From assembly GCA_964483045.1 (NCBI GenBank), contig CAYZZK010000019.1, forward strand, positions 1 through 11,387: a stretch of 11,387 nt of DNA, given 5' to 3'. Below the pieces are notes generated by a model. It was not told the origin of the DNA, did no database searches, and saw only the letters and a program-made list of their open reading frames with translations. This stretch comes from JBBTYG01 sp964483045 (GTDB taxonomy: Bacteria > Patescibacteriota > Minisyncoccia > UBA6257 > 2-01-FULL-56-20). A program made the translations under genes and the position numbers. Shown in pieces: positions 1-6,250 of this stretch (its first letter is position 1; each line of letters begins with the position of its first letter).

Positions 1-253
1 GCGCATCGATGTGCGCATAGTGCCGTTTCTCGGATTCGTATTCGGAGTGATGGAGCGCGATCGTGCTGCCGCGCGCTCGCTCTTCTGGAGCATTATCGAT
101 TTGATCCACTGACTCTTCTTTTTTCGCCCAACCCTTCAAGTGCAACACGTGCGTGATTGCGGCGGTAAGGGTAGTCTTGCCGTGGTCGACGTGGCCGATC
201 GTCCCGACGTTTACGTGGGGCTTGGTTCTGCTAAATTTTTCTTTTTCTGCCAT
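1..253 (-). CDS. tuf: Elongation factor Tu, N-terminal part (runs off the window)
   Basis: EF-Tu is the GTPase that delivers aminoacyl-tRNA to the ribosome. The 84 visible residues include the start KFSRTKPHVNVGTIGHVDHG, the P-loop GHVDHGKT (residues 20-27), the conserved DQIDNAPEERARG segment and RHYAHID just before the DxxGH motif, which lies outside the window. The start ATG is at 253-251. It is preceded by an A/T-rich stretch with no Shine-Dalgarno site. Oddity: the switch I motif usually reads RGITI, but here it reads RGSTI, with Ser63 encoded by AGC at 67-65. The family identity is certain from sequence; the effect of the serine is not known. The gene normally follows fusA directly, but here about 1.4 kb and an opposite-strand gene separate the two. 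Confidence 0.97.
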   Translation of the reverse strand, partial: MAEKEKFSRTKPHVNVGTIGHVDHGKTTLTAAITHVLHLKGWAKKEESVDQIDNAPEERARGSTIALHHSEYESEKRHYAHIDA

Positions 254-326
254 TTTTTTATTAAATTTTTATCTCGACCGTAGAACCCATTTTTATTTAG
301 GTCCTTATTAATTTATAAGATGTTTA

Positions 327-344
327 ACGGCCACAGAGGGCCGT
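327..344 (-). other. Hairpin in the tuf leader
   Basis: ACGGCC and GGCCGT form a perfect 6-bp stem around a 6-nt loop. The hairpin lies about 10 nt downstream of the predicted tuf transcription start. No T-run follows, so it is not an intrinsic terminator. A 5'-proximal stem like this could stabilise the mRNA or bind a regulator; the function is inference. Confidence 0.5.
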
Positions 345-359
345 AACTGCTACTGGGCT

Positions 360-387
360 ATTATACGGGGAGAGCGGATGGTGTCAA
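360..387 (-). promoter_or_regulatory. Consensus sigma-70-type promoter of tuf
   Basis: On the minus strand a perfect -35 TTGACA (387-382) is followed, after 16 bp, by a perfect -10 TATAAT (365-360). Transcription would start near 353, giving a leader of about 100 nt before the tuf ATG at 253. A match to both consensus hexamers suggests strong constitutive expression, as expected for EF-Tu. It lets tuf be transcribed independently of the rpsL-rpsG-fusA cluster. Confidence 0.85.
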
Positions 388-602
388 GTTACCTGTGGAA
401 AAGTGCTCGTAGGCTATTACTCTGAACCCGTTCCAGCCCGAGAAATACAAGCTCCCTTCTTTACGAAAACATACCACCCTGGTCGCAGCTCCCGGGTACC
501 CGGTATGTTTTCTACTCGCTCGCGTATTTCTTACTCGCCTCCACTTATGGTTCAAAGTAATTAGCCTACTCGCTATAGTGGTTTTACAGCCCCGTTTATG
601 AT
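360..602. repeat. Decayed inverted duplication with nested palindromes
   Basis: This is part of the 478-bp gap between tuf and the next gene. Three nested inverted-repeat pairs share a centre near 488: outer arms 405-428 and 549-573 (21 of 24 positions identical with one gap), middle arms 441-448 and 524-531 (AGAAATAC/GTATTTCT), and inner arms 465-475 and 502-512 (11 bp perfect, GAAAACATACC). Further out, ACGGGG (365-370) mirrors CCCCGT (590-595). The stretch 590-602 therefore resembles an inverted, degenerate copy of the tuf -10 region. A direct repeat TTATGRTTCAA is also present at 545-555 and 596-606. No convincing coding sequence was found. It could be an inverted duplication of the tuf upstream region, a MITE-like element, or a structured RNA. 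Confidence 0.6.
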
Positions 603-663
603 TCAAGCAAAAAAGCCCTGCTTGCAAAGATATTGAAAATAGACCTCCGTCGGAACCTCGCAG

Positions 664-692
664 TTGACCTTGCCGCCTAAATCAAATATCGT
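664..692 (+). promoter_or_regulatory. Probable promoter of the 271-residue unknown gene
   Basis: A -35 TTGACC (664-669, 5 of 6 consensus) and a -10 TATCGT (687-692, 4 of 6) are spaced by 17 bp. Transcription would start near 699, leaving a leader of about 33 nt. The match is moderate, but its position directly ahead of the gene supports it. Confidence 0.45.
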
Positions 693-719
693 ACGAACAG
701 ATTTTTCGAAAACTTAACC

Positions 720-725
720 AGAGGA
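720..725 (+). promoter_or_regulatory. Ribosome binding site AGAGGA
   Basis: AGAGGA ends 6 nt before the ATG at 732, a good Shine-Dalgarno distance. It directly abuts a possible TTG start at 726, which would leave no spacing. The site therefore decides the start in favour of the ATG at 732. Shine-Dalgarno motifs are absent from the neighbouring translation genes. Confidence 0.7.
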
Positions 726-731
726 TTGAAA

Positions 732-1547
732 ATGAAAACTGAAGAAATTGACAATAATTCGCTGATAATGCCGCGTGAGCTTATTGAACGCATCGCCCGT
801 AAAATGAAATTCACGGTGACCGAAGAGATGGAGAATCGTTACGATAGATGGATGGGAACCGGACAGTGGAAAACATCCGAACTGGGTCGGTTTACATTGA
901 ACGAAAGCTTGATCGCTGCCCTGCGGCAAGCTGGATTTAAGTGTTCTTATTCGACCGGAATTAAGAGCATATTTATGTACGCTCAAAACGGGGGCGGGGA
1001 AGGCTATGCAAATCGAGACTATGAAAAAGGAGGCCTATCTTTCTTGACTGTCTACGCAGTATGTAATCTCTATCGCGAAAAGATTGGCGTAGAATGTGTG
1101 CCGAGATGTAAGGGCTCTGTGGATTTTTATTGCGCCAATCAAGATTTCCACAATGGCTTGTTGAAAGTTCTTCTCGATCACAGCAAGCCGAGAGTGCCCA
1201 GCCACCCGTTTCTGCAATCCGTAAGAGATGCAAGCTATCGATTTGTAATTCCGTGGAAGGAGATTGGATGTGATGGTATACAAGTGGTCAGCTCTCTATT
1301 TGAGAATCTATTCCCAAAAAGCGAAAAAGATCTGTGGTGCTTCGTACGCGAATTGCTGTACGCTAATGAAAAGCTTCTCACGCCGAATCAAGCAGTAGAG
1401 AGTTTCATTCGCAAAGAGAATCAAGAAAAACTTCTTCGCCAATGGCATGAGCAGCTCCTTCGCCATCTATTGAATGAGGAAATGCGTCAGCGACGATGGC
1501 GCGAACGACTTCAGTCGTTTAAAAAACTCCAACCAATGGCGGTGTAG
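732..1547 (+). CDS. Unrecognised 271-residue protein inserted between fusA and tuf
   Basis: I do not recognise the family. The product has no signal peptide or membrane segment and looks cytoplasmic. The first 220 residues look globular, with seven cysteines (71, 111, 122, 126, 134, 180, 203); those at 111, 122, 126 and 134 are clustered but match no metal-binding motif I know. The last 50 residues (about 216-265) are very rich in Arg, Gln, Glu, Lys and Leu and are probably one long helix, which could bind nucleic acid or form a coiled coil. The start was chosen from the ribosome binding site; TAG ends the gene. It has its own promoter and intrinsic terminator. It points away from tuf and is convergent with fusA, as expected for a self-contained insertion into the str cluster. 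Coding status is well supported; function is unknown. Confidence 0.8.
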   Translation: MKTEEIDNNSLIMPRELIERIARKMKFTVTEEMENRYDRWMGTGQWKTSELGRFTLNESLIAALRQAGFKCSYSTGIKSIFMYAQNGGGEGYANRDYEKGGLSFLTVYAVCNLYREKIGVECVPRCKGSVDFYCANQDFHNGLLKVLLDHSKPRVPSHPFLQSVRDASYRFVIPWKEIGCDGIQVVSSLFENLFPKSEKDLWCFVRELLYANEKLLTPNQAVESFIRKENQEKLLRQWHEQLLRHLLNEEMRQRRWRERLQSFKKLQPMAV

Positions 1548-1564
1548 CAACCAAGTACTCTAAC

Positions 1565-1601
1565 CCGGCGGACTTTGCGAAAGCGAGCCGCCGGATTTTT
1601 T
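1565..1601 (+). terminator. Intrinsic terminator after the unknown gene
   Basis: CCGGCGG (1565-1571) pairs with CCGCCGG (1588-1594). The inner CTTT/AAAG can extend the hairpin. It is followed by ATTTTTT. It lies 18 nt after the TAG stop. On the minus strand no T-run follows the hairpin, so it is unlikely to serve fusA. Confidence 0.85.
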
Positions 1602-1604
1602 ATC

Positions 1605-1679
1605 TTATCTTTTCTTTCCCTCAATTCTTCGATAGAATTCAGGATTTCGGAAAAAAAGTTATCGCTTCTTTCCCTCAAT
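1605..1679 (-). repeat. Duplicated 3' end of fusA (two 21-bp copies, 54 bp apart)
   Basis: The last seven codons of fusA (1679-1659) encode IEGKKR-stop. A second copy at 1625-1605 matches 19 of 21 bases and also reads IEGKKR-stop in the same frame. Both differences are synonymous (AAG to AAA, CGA to AGA). The 33 nt between the copies contain no stop in the fusA frame, so reading through the first TAA would add LFFRNPEFYRR before a second IEGKKR. Likely a decayed short duplication; a functional role is unproven. Confidence 0.7.
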
Positions 1680-3764
1680 AATCAATTGCGTAATGTTGTT
1701 CGGGGCAATTTCGTACTTATCAAATTCCATCGTGAACGATCCCCTGCCCTGGGTCATCGAACGGATTTCTGTAGCATAGCCAAACATTTCGGAGAGCGGC
1801 ACGGTTGCGTTTATCACTTTAATATTTGGCCGATCTATCATCTCCTCGATGCGTGCGCGTTTGGAGTTCAAATTTCCGGTCACTTCTCCGAGGAAGCTGG
1901 TCGGTATGAGCACCTGAACTTTCATGATCGGTTCCAAAATCACCGGCTTCGCGCGCTTCACTCCCTCCTGGAACGCCATAGAACCGGCAATTTTGAACGC
2001 CGCTTCCGAAGAGTCCACTTCGTGAAAAGAACCGTCGTACAAAGTTACCTCGACATCGGAAATCGGATAGTGAGCCACGACTCCCTTGTCCAGCGCTTCT
2101 TTTACGCCCTTCTCTACTGCGGGAATAAATTCATTCGGGATCGCGCCGCCCTTGATTTCATCCAAAAACACGAAGCCGGTTCCCCTCTCGAGCGGTTTTA
2201 CTCTAAGCCGCACGTGGCCATATTGCCCGCGCCCGCCCGACTGGCGAATGTATTTTCCTTCGGCCTCGGCCTCGCCCGTAATTGTTTCTCGATAAGCAAC
2301 CTGTGGCCGCCCGACGGACGCGGCGACGCCGAATTCACGCTTCATCCGGTCCACGATGATTTCGAGGTGCAGCTCTCCCATGCCCGAAATGATCGTATCG
2401 CCCGTCTCCACGTCTCCCTTCACCCTGAATGTCGGATCTTCGTCAGCAAGGCGATGGAGCGCCATACTCATTTTCTCCTGGTCTGCTTTTGTCTTGGGCT
2501 CGATTCGAATTCCGATAACGGGCTCGGGGAATATGATTTTTTCGAGTATGAGGGGCGCTTCAACATTGCACAATGTATCTCCGGTCGTCGTGTTTTTTAA
2601 GCCGACGATGGCGGCGATTTCCCCCGCGTAGATTTCTTCGACTTCTTCGCGCTCATTCGCGTGCATACGAACGACGCGGCCTATCCGCTCCTGCTGGTTT
2701 TTAATCGAGTTGAAAATATATGAGCCCCGCTTCAATATGCCGGCATAATTTCTAAAATACGTCAGCGTTCCCACGTAGGGATCCGTCGCTATTTTGAACG
2801 CCAACGCGGTAAATGGCTCATCGTCGCTCGGCGCGCGGAGAATTTCGGCTCCGGTTTTCATGTCGATTCCTTTTACGGGCGGCAAATCAAGAGGCGAGGG
2901 CAAATATTCCACGACGGCATTCAGTACGAACTGCACTCCTTTGTTTTTGAGTGCCGAGCCGCAAAATACCGGTACAATTTTGTTCGCGATGACTGCCTTT
3001 CGGAGCACTTTTCTAAGTTCGTCGAGCAGTATTTCCTTCCCGTCCAGATATTTCGTCATCAGCTCGTCGTCGTTGTCGGCGATTTTTTCAATGAGGTCGT
3101 GCCGGCGCTTTTCGACTTCGGCTTTCATATGGTCCGGAATCGGAATCTCCGTGATTTTTTCGCCGTGTTCGCCAAGAAATTCATATGCCTTGTTCGCGAG
3201 GAGGTCTATGATGCCGGCGTAGTGTTCTTCTAGACCGATCGGAAGCTGTACCGGTATAGCCGTGGATGTGAGCCGTTCCTGTATCGAAGCGAGACTCCCC
3301 TCAAAGCTAGCGCCCATTCGATCCAGCTTGTTGATGAAACAGATTCGGGGAACGTGGTATTCATCGGCATAGCGCCAGTTCGTTTCCGACTGGGGTTCTA
3401 CACCGGAAACGCCGTCGAAAACCACGACGGCGCCGTCCAACACGCGGAGCGAGCGCTTCACTTCTACAGTAAAATCAATATGTCCCGGCGTATCAATAAG
3501 GTTTATCTGGTGTTCGTACTTCTTGTCTCCCGTGCGATATGTGGGCGTCCAGAATGCGGTCGTCGCGGCGGAGGTAATCGTAATTCCCCGCTCCCTCTCC
3601 TGCTCCATCCAATCCATTACCGTGTCGCCCGTGTGCACTTCTCCGATTTTGTGCGACACTCCGGTATAAAAAAGAATCCGTTCTGAAACGGTTGTTTTGC
3701 CGGCATCAATGTGCGCAATAATTCCGATATTTCTGATTTTTTCTATGGGATATGTGCGGGGCAT
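1659..3764 (-). CDS. fusA: Elongation factor G
   Basis: EF-G is the GTPase that drives ribosomal translocation and, with the recycling factor, ribosome splitting. The length of 701 residues is normal. Visible GTPase motifs are AHIDAGKTT (17-25), RGITI (59-63), DTPGH (91-95) and NKLD (145-148), followed by the GSA motif. The later domains show the typical GGRGQYGHV stretch, DGSFHEVDSSEAAFKIA of domain IV and FGYATEIRSMTQGRGSFTMEF of domain V. It is the third gene of the rpsL-rpsG-fusA run, 57 bp after rpsG. No Shine-Dalgarno site is visible before the ATG. No strong terminator is seen after the stop; a T-run follows directly, but without a stable hairpin. The 3' end is duplicated just downstream. 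Confidence 0.99.
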   Translation of the reverse strand: MPRTYPIEKIRNIGIIAHIDAGKTTVSERILFYTGVSHKIGEVHTGDTVMDWMEQERERGITITSAATTAFWTPTYRTGDKKYEHQINLIDTPGHIDFTVEVKRSLRVLDGAVVVFDGVSGVEPQSETNWRYADEYHVPRICFINKLDRMGASFEGSLASIQERLTSTAIPVQLPIGLEEHYAGIIDLLANKAYEFLGEHGEKITEIPIPDHMKAEVEKRRHDLIEKIADNDDELMTKYLDGKEILLDELRKVLRKAVIANKIVPVFCGSALKNKGVQFVLNAVVEYLPSPLDLPPVKGIDMKTGAEILRAPSDDEPFTALAFKIATDPYVGTLTYFRNYAGILKRGSYIFNSIKNQQERIGRVVRMHANEREEVEEIYAGEIAAIVGLKNTTTGDTLCNVEAPLILEKIIFPEPVIGIRIEPKTKADQEKMSMALHRLADEDPTFRVKGDVETGDTIISGMGELHLEIIVDRMKREFGVAASVGRPQVAYRETITGEAEAEGKYIRQSGGRGQYGHVRLRVKPLERGTGFVFLDEIKGGAIPNEFIPAVEKGVKEALDKGVVAHYPISDVEVTLYDGSFHEVDSSEAAFKIAGSMAFQEGVKRAKPVILEPIMKVQVLIPTSFLGEVTGNLNSKRARIEEMIDRPNIKVINATVPLSEMFGYATEIRSMTQGRGSFTMEFDKYEIAPNNITQLIIEGKKR

Positions 3765-3821
3765 GGGAAAAAACTTATAACTAATAACTTCGAACTTGAG
3801 ACTTCTTAATGGACTAAAGAG

Positions 3822-4298
3822 TTACTTCTGCTTCCGGGCAAAGTGGGCAAAGGCACGATTCGCTTCCGCCATTCGGTGCGTATCCTGCTTCTTCTTGATT
3901 GCAGCCCCTTCATTCTTAGATGCCGCGATTATTTCCTCTGCCAATTTCTCCGCCATCGGCTTCCCTTTTTTGGTTCGAGCCGCCTTTATAATCCACCGGA
4001 TCGCAAGAACGAACTTCCGGCTGGGTTTAACTTCCTCCGGAATCTGATAATTCGCGCCTCCGACACGCCGCGAGACGACCTCCAAAAGCGGCGAAGCGTT
4101 CTCGAGCGCTTTGTCGAAAACTTTTGCCGGATCTTCCTTGGTTACTGTTTTTATTTTATCGAACGCGTCGTAAACGATCCTCTCCGCGGTCGAGCGCTTT
4201 CCTGCTTCCATAACGTAATTAATAAACCGCCCGATATCAATACGTTCATATCGCGGGTCCGCCTCATAAAATTTTTTGTATACTCGCTTTTTACGCAT
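3822..4298 (-). CDS. rpsG: 30S ribosomal protein S7
   Basis: S7 is a primary binder of the 3' major (head) domain of 16S rRNA and lines the exit-site side of the 30S subunit. The 158 residues are close to the usual 156. Characteristic stretches are KSTAERIVY-like RSTAERIVYDAF near residue 36, RRVGGANYQIPEEV near 77, the ALRW-like LAIRWIIKAAR, and the C-terminal DTHRMAEANRAFAHF. The start lies 5 nt after the rpsL stop, so the two are almost certainly translated from one mRNA. There is no Shine-Dalgarno site, so translational coupling with rpsL is likely. Confidence 0.98.
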   Translation of the reverse strand: MRKKRVYKKFYEADPRYERIDIGRFINYVMEAGKRSTAERIVYDAFDKIKTVTKEDPAKVFDKALENASPLLEVVSRRVGGANYQIPEEVKPSRKFVLAIRWIIKAARTKKGKPMAEKLAEEIIAASKNEGAAIKKKQDTHRMAEANRAFAHFARKQK

Positions 4299-4303
4299 GA
4301 CAA

Positions 4304-4714
4304 TTATTTCGGCGCCTTCGCTCCATATTTTGACCGTTGCTGTTTTCTTCCTTCAACGCCGCCTGAGTCCAAGATACCGCGAACAACGTGATAACGAACG
4401 CCCGGCAAGTCCTTCACTCTCCCTCCGCGAACCATCACAATAGAGTGCTCCTGGAGATTATGCCCTTCTCCCGGGATATACGCCGTGATTTCCATCCCGT
4501 TCGTGAGCCGCACTCTGCACACTTTCCGGAGAGCCGAGTTTGGCTTCTTCGGCGTGGTTGTGAAAACTTTGAGACACACACCGCGCTTAAATGGCGAGCT
4601 CGAATCCACTGGCCTGTTTTGGATGGTGTTGAAATAAAAAGAAAGCGCCGGAGCTTTCGTCTTCGACTTCAATGGATGTCTGCCTTTTTTTATTAATTGA
4701 TGAAGGGTAGGCAT
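4304..4714 (-). CDS. rpsL: 30S ribosomal protein S12
   Basis: S12 sits at the decoding centre and helps control translational accuracy. The 136 residues include MPTLHQLIKKGR, the decoding loop TTTPKKPNSALRKV, YIPGEGHNLQEHS and GRVKDLPGVRYH, with the Asp that is often methylthiolated in other bacteria, and it ends in RSKYGAKAPK. It is about 12 residues longer than the E. coli protein because of an insert (about residues 25-38, NTIQNRPVDSSS). This resembles the longer S12 form of Firmicutes. It is the first gene of the cluster and follows the promoter at 4782-4811. Confidence 0.99.
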   Translation of the reverse strand: MPTLHQLIKKGRHPLKSKTKAPALSFYFNTIQNRPVDSSSPFKRGVCLKVFTTTPKKPNSALRKVCRVRLTNGMEITAYIPGEGHNLQEHSIVMVRGGRVKDLPGVRYHVVRGILDSGGVEGRKQQRSKYGAKAPK

Positions 4715-4750
4715 GAAACTAACTAAACTGATAACTTATGACACTAAAGA

Positions 4751-4775
4751 AAAAAATAAGTGCTGCCGAAGCAAC
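4751..4775 (-). promoter_or_regulatory. UUCG-capped hairpin with U-run at the start of the rpsL leader
   Basis: Reading the minus strand, GTTGC-TTCG-GCAGC gives a 5-bp stem with a stable UUCG-type tetraloop. It is followed by ACTTATTTTTT. The hairpin begins at about the predicted first transcribed base. It could be a weak intrinsic terminator for the upstream M50 gene, an attenuator, or a 5' stabilising stem. The short stem makes the terminator reading uncertain. Confidence 0.45.
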
Positions 4776-4781
4776 CCAAGG

Positions 4782-4811
4782 ATTGTAAGACGGAAACGAT
4801 ACCTATGTCAA
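4782..4811 (-). promoter_or_regulatory. Promoter of the rpsL-rpsG-fusA operon
   Basis: On the minus strand a perfect -35 TTGACA (4811-4806) is followed, after 18 bp, by TACAAT (4787-4782, 5 of 6 consensus). Transcription would start near 4775, leaving a leader of about 60 nt. The M50 gene ends about 40 bp upstream, so the translation genes form their own transcription unit. Confidence 0.75.
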
Positions 4812-4849
4812 CTGCGTTCCAAATACTGTCCTGTCGTCCTAATAGTAAC

Positions 4850-5473
4850 TCAAGACGGAAAAAACAAAAGAAAATTGAACAGTGCCTCAATAACCGGGCG
4901 AATGAGGCCGAAGCCGAAAAAAAGAAACAATATGATAAGGATGAATCCATTGTGCTCCAGGAAATTCAGGATACGGGCATTTGTTTCGGTTCGCGGCAGG
5001 ATTGCCGGCAACAGTTTCGATCCGTCGAGCGGCGGAATTGGTACAAGGTTGAAGACCGCAAGCAGGATGTTTATATCCACGATATCCGCGAATCGCTGAA
5101 GTAGAAGCTCCGGGGAGGCAGCGGAGTTCGCAATTCGAAACGCGATTGCGAAAAAAAGTGCGATAAGGAAATTTGAAATCGGGCCGGCGGCGGCGATTTT
5201 GGCTCCGCCCGAGACCGGATCGCGCAAGTTGTATGGATTATAGGGCACCGGTTTTGCCCAGCCGAAGACCATTGCTCCGCCGGTCAAAAACCATAAAGAG
5301 ACAGGCAATATTAATGAACCGAAAAGATCGAGATGCTTTAACGGGTTCAATGTAAGTCGTCCCGCAAGCCGCGCGGTCGGATCGCCAAGATATTCCGCGA
5401 CATATCCGTGCGAAACTTCGTGGATTATCACCGCGAAGATCAATATTATTATTTGAAAAATAAAAGAATCCAT
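4850..5473 (-). CDS. Site-2 protease family zinc metalloprotease (M50)
   Basis: Site-2 proteases are membrane-embedded zinc metalloproteases that cut substrates inside the bilayer, often in signalling. The 207-residue protein is almost entirely hydrophobic helices. The zinc motif HEVSH (18-22) lies in the first membrane segment, and the second active-site motif FNLVPIPPLDG (141-151) supplies Asp150 as the third ligand. GWAKPVP (71-77) and AGPISN (96-101) are typical of the short M50 subgroup that lacks a PDZ domain. No target protein is visible nearby. The stop is TGA. The start at 5473 has no Shine-Dalgarno site. It is divergent from tRNA-Arg, with about 45 bp between them. Substrate is unknown. 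Confidence 0.93.
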   Translation of the reverse strand: MDSFIFQIIILIFAVIIHEVSHGYVAEYLGDPTARLAGRLTLNPLKHLDLFGSLILPVSLWFLTGGAMVFGWAKPVPYNPYNLRDPVSGGAKIAAAGPISNFLIALFFAIAFRIANSAASPELLLQRFADIVDINILLAVFNLVPIPPLDGSKLLPAILPRTETNARILNFLEHNGFILIILFLFFGFGLIRPVIEALFNFLLFFPS

Positions 5474-5518
5474 TCGAGTTTATTTCAAGCTGGATATGGT
5501 GTATAAGTAGTATACCAC

Positions 5519-5595
5519 GCGCCCGTAGCTCAACTGGATAGAGTACTTGGCTTCGAACCAAGGGGTTGCAGGTTCAAGTCCTGCCGGGCGCACCA
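5519..5595 (+). tRNA. tRNA-Arg (anticodon TCG), CCA encoded
   Basis: All arms fold: acceptor GCGCCCG (5519-5525) with CGGGCGC (5585-5591), D stem GCTC/GAGT, anticodon stem CTTGG/CCAAG around loop CTTCGAA (5551-5557, anticodon TCG at 5553-5555), and T stem GCAGG/CCTGC around TTCAAGT. The discriminator base is A, and CCA follows in the DNA at 5593-5595. It would read CGN arginine codons, CGA in particular. A weak -10-like TATAAG (5502-5507) lies just upstream, but no good -35 was found. Confidence 0.96.
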
Positions 5596-5607
5596 TTGAG
5601 AAATTGC

Positions 5608-5629
5608 AAGTGAGACAGTCGTCTCACTT
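5608..5629 (+). other. Perfect hairpin downstream of tRNA-Arg
   Basis: AAGTGAGAC and GTCTCACTT form a perfect 9-bp stem with a 4-nt loop AGTC, 12 nt after the encoded CCA. A second, weaker hairpin follows (GGCGA 5632-5636 with TCGCC 5649-5653). Neither is followed by a T-run, so this may be a transcript end or a processing signal rather than a standard intrinsic terminator. Confidence 0.5.
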
Positions 5630-5685
5630 CGGGCGATTACGAATTTAGTCGCCGAGCGAACATCATCCAATTCTATACAAAACAA

Positions 5686-6204
5686 ATGTCTCGTTACGAA
5701 AAATTAAATTTAACTCTTACTTTCTTGGCGCTTTTAGCCGCTCTTTATGTCGGAGTTATACAGAATTCAATTAACCAATCGTTGCTTAATTTTAATTACG
5801 AGCCAGCACTTTCAATTCAATATACAAAACCTGCTACAGGTGGACCGAGCGGAATTAATATCCTGAACAACGGAAAGGCTAATGTTACTTTTTATAACGT
5901 TATATTTGGCGGAGCGACTTCAACTTTCGTCGCCGAGCAGGCGATAATAGATACCGATGCGGGGTCGACTATACCGCCTGGACTTTTTATTTATAGCACT
6001 CCGTCGATATCGATGCCCGCATTAGACCAGGTTATGACAGATAAAAACTCGAATGTGCTGATACCAGTAAGCGCTTATTTTGAAACGGGCAATGGAAATA
6101 AATACATAATGCAGACTTGGTTACATTTTTGGTCTTCCTCGAATGAACGTATTGTTAATTACGGACCGGTTAACTATATAAGGTTTGACTGGAAGGAAAA
6201 ATAA
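5686..6204 (+). CDS. Small single-pass membrane protein with an external domain, unknown function
   Basis: I do not recognise the family. The 172 residues begin with a short charged start (MSRYEK), then one hydrophobic segment (about residues 9-27), which would anchor the protein with the rest outside. The outer part is rich in Asn, Thr, Ser, Gly and aromatic residues with alternating polar and hydrophobic runs, consistent with a beta-sandwich (inference). There is no cysteine. No Shine-Dalgarno site or convincing promoter is seen; TATACA lies only 7 nt before the ATG, so a leaderless transcript is possible. Base composition looks A+T-richer than its neighbours. It converges on the cysteine-repeat gene, with 46 bp between the stops. 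Confidence 0.75.
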   Translation: MSRYEKLNLTLTFLALLAALYVGVIQNSINQSLLNFNYEPALSIQYTKPATGGPSGINILNNGKANVTFYNVIFGGATSTFVAEQAIIDTDAGSTIPPGLFIYSTPSISMPALDQVMTDKNSNVLIPVSAYFETGNGNKYIMQTWLHFWSSSNERIVNYGPVNYIRFDWKEK

Positions 6205-6250
6205 GTTTGAACATAGTCCCTATCTGTATACAGAATAATATTTTTTCGAA

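Noticed and set aside
360..602. CRISPR array or integron attC site
   Set aside because: The repeats are nested inverted arms, not regularly spaced direct repeats, and no attC core sites were seen.
361..627. Minus-strand open frame of 88 codons upstream of tuf
   Set aside because: It covers the inverted duplication and the consensus tuf promoter, has no ribosome binding site, and its product looks like no protein; its repeated LNHK motif just reflects the TTATGRTTCAA direct repeat.
1575..2600. Long plus-strand open frame antisense to fusA
   Set aside because: It is the complement of a perfectly conserved EF-G gene, and its sequence lacks any domain or start signal.
6225..6245. Palindrome CTGTATACAG followed by a T-run as a terminator for the 172-residue gene
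   Set aside because: The usable stem is only about 3-4 bp; too weak to call.
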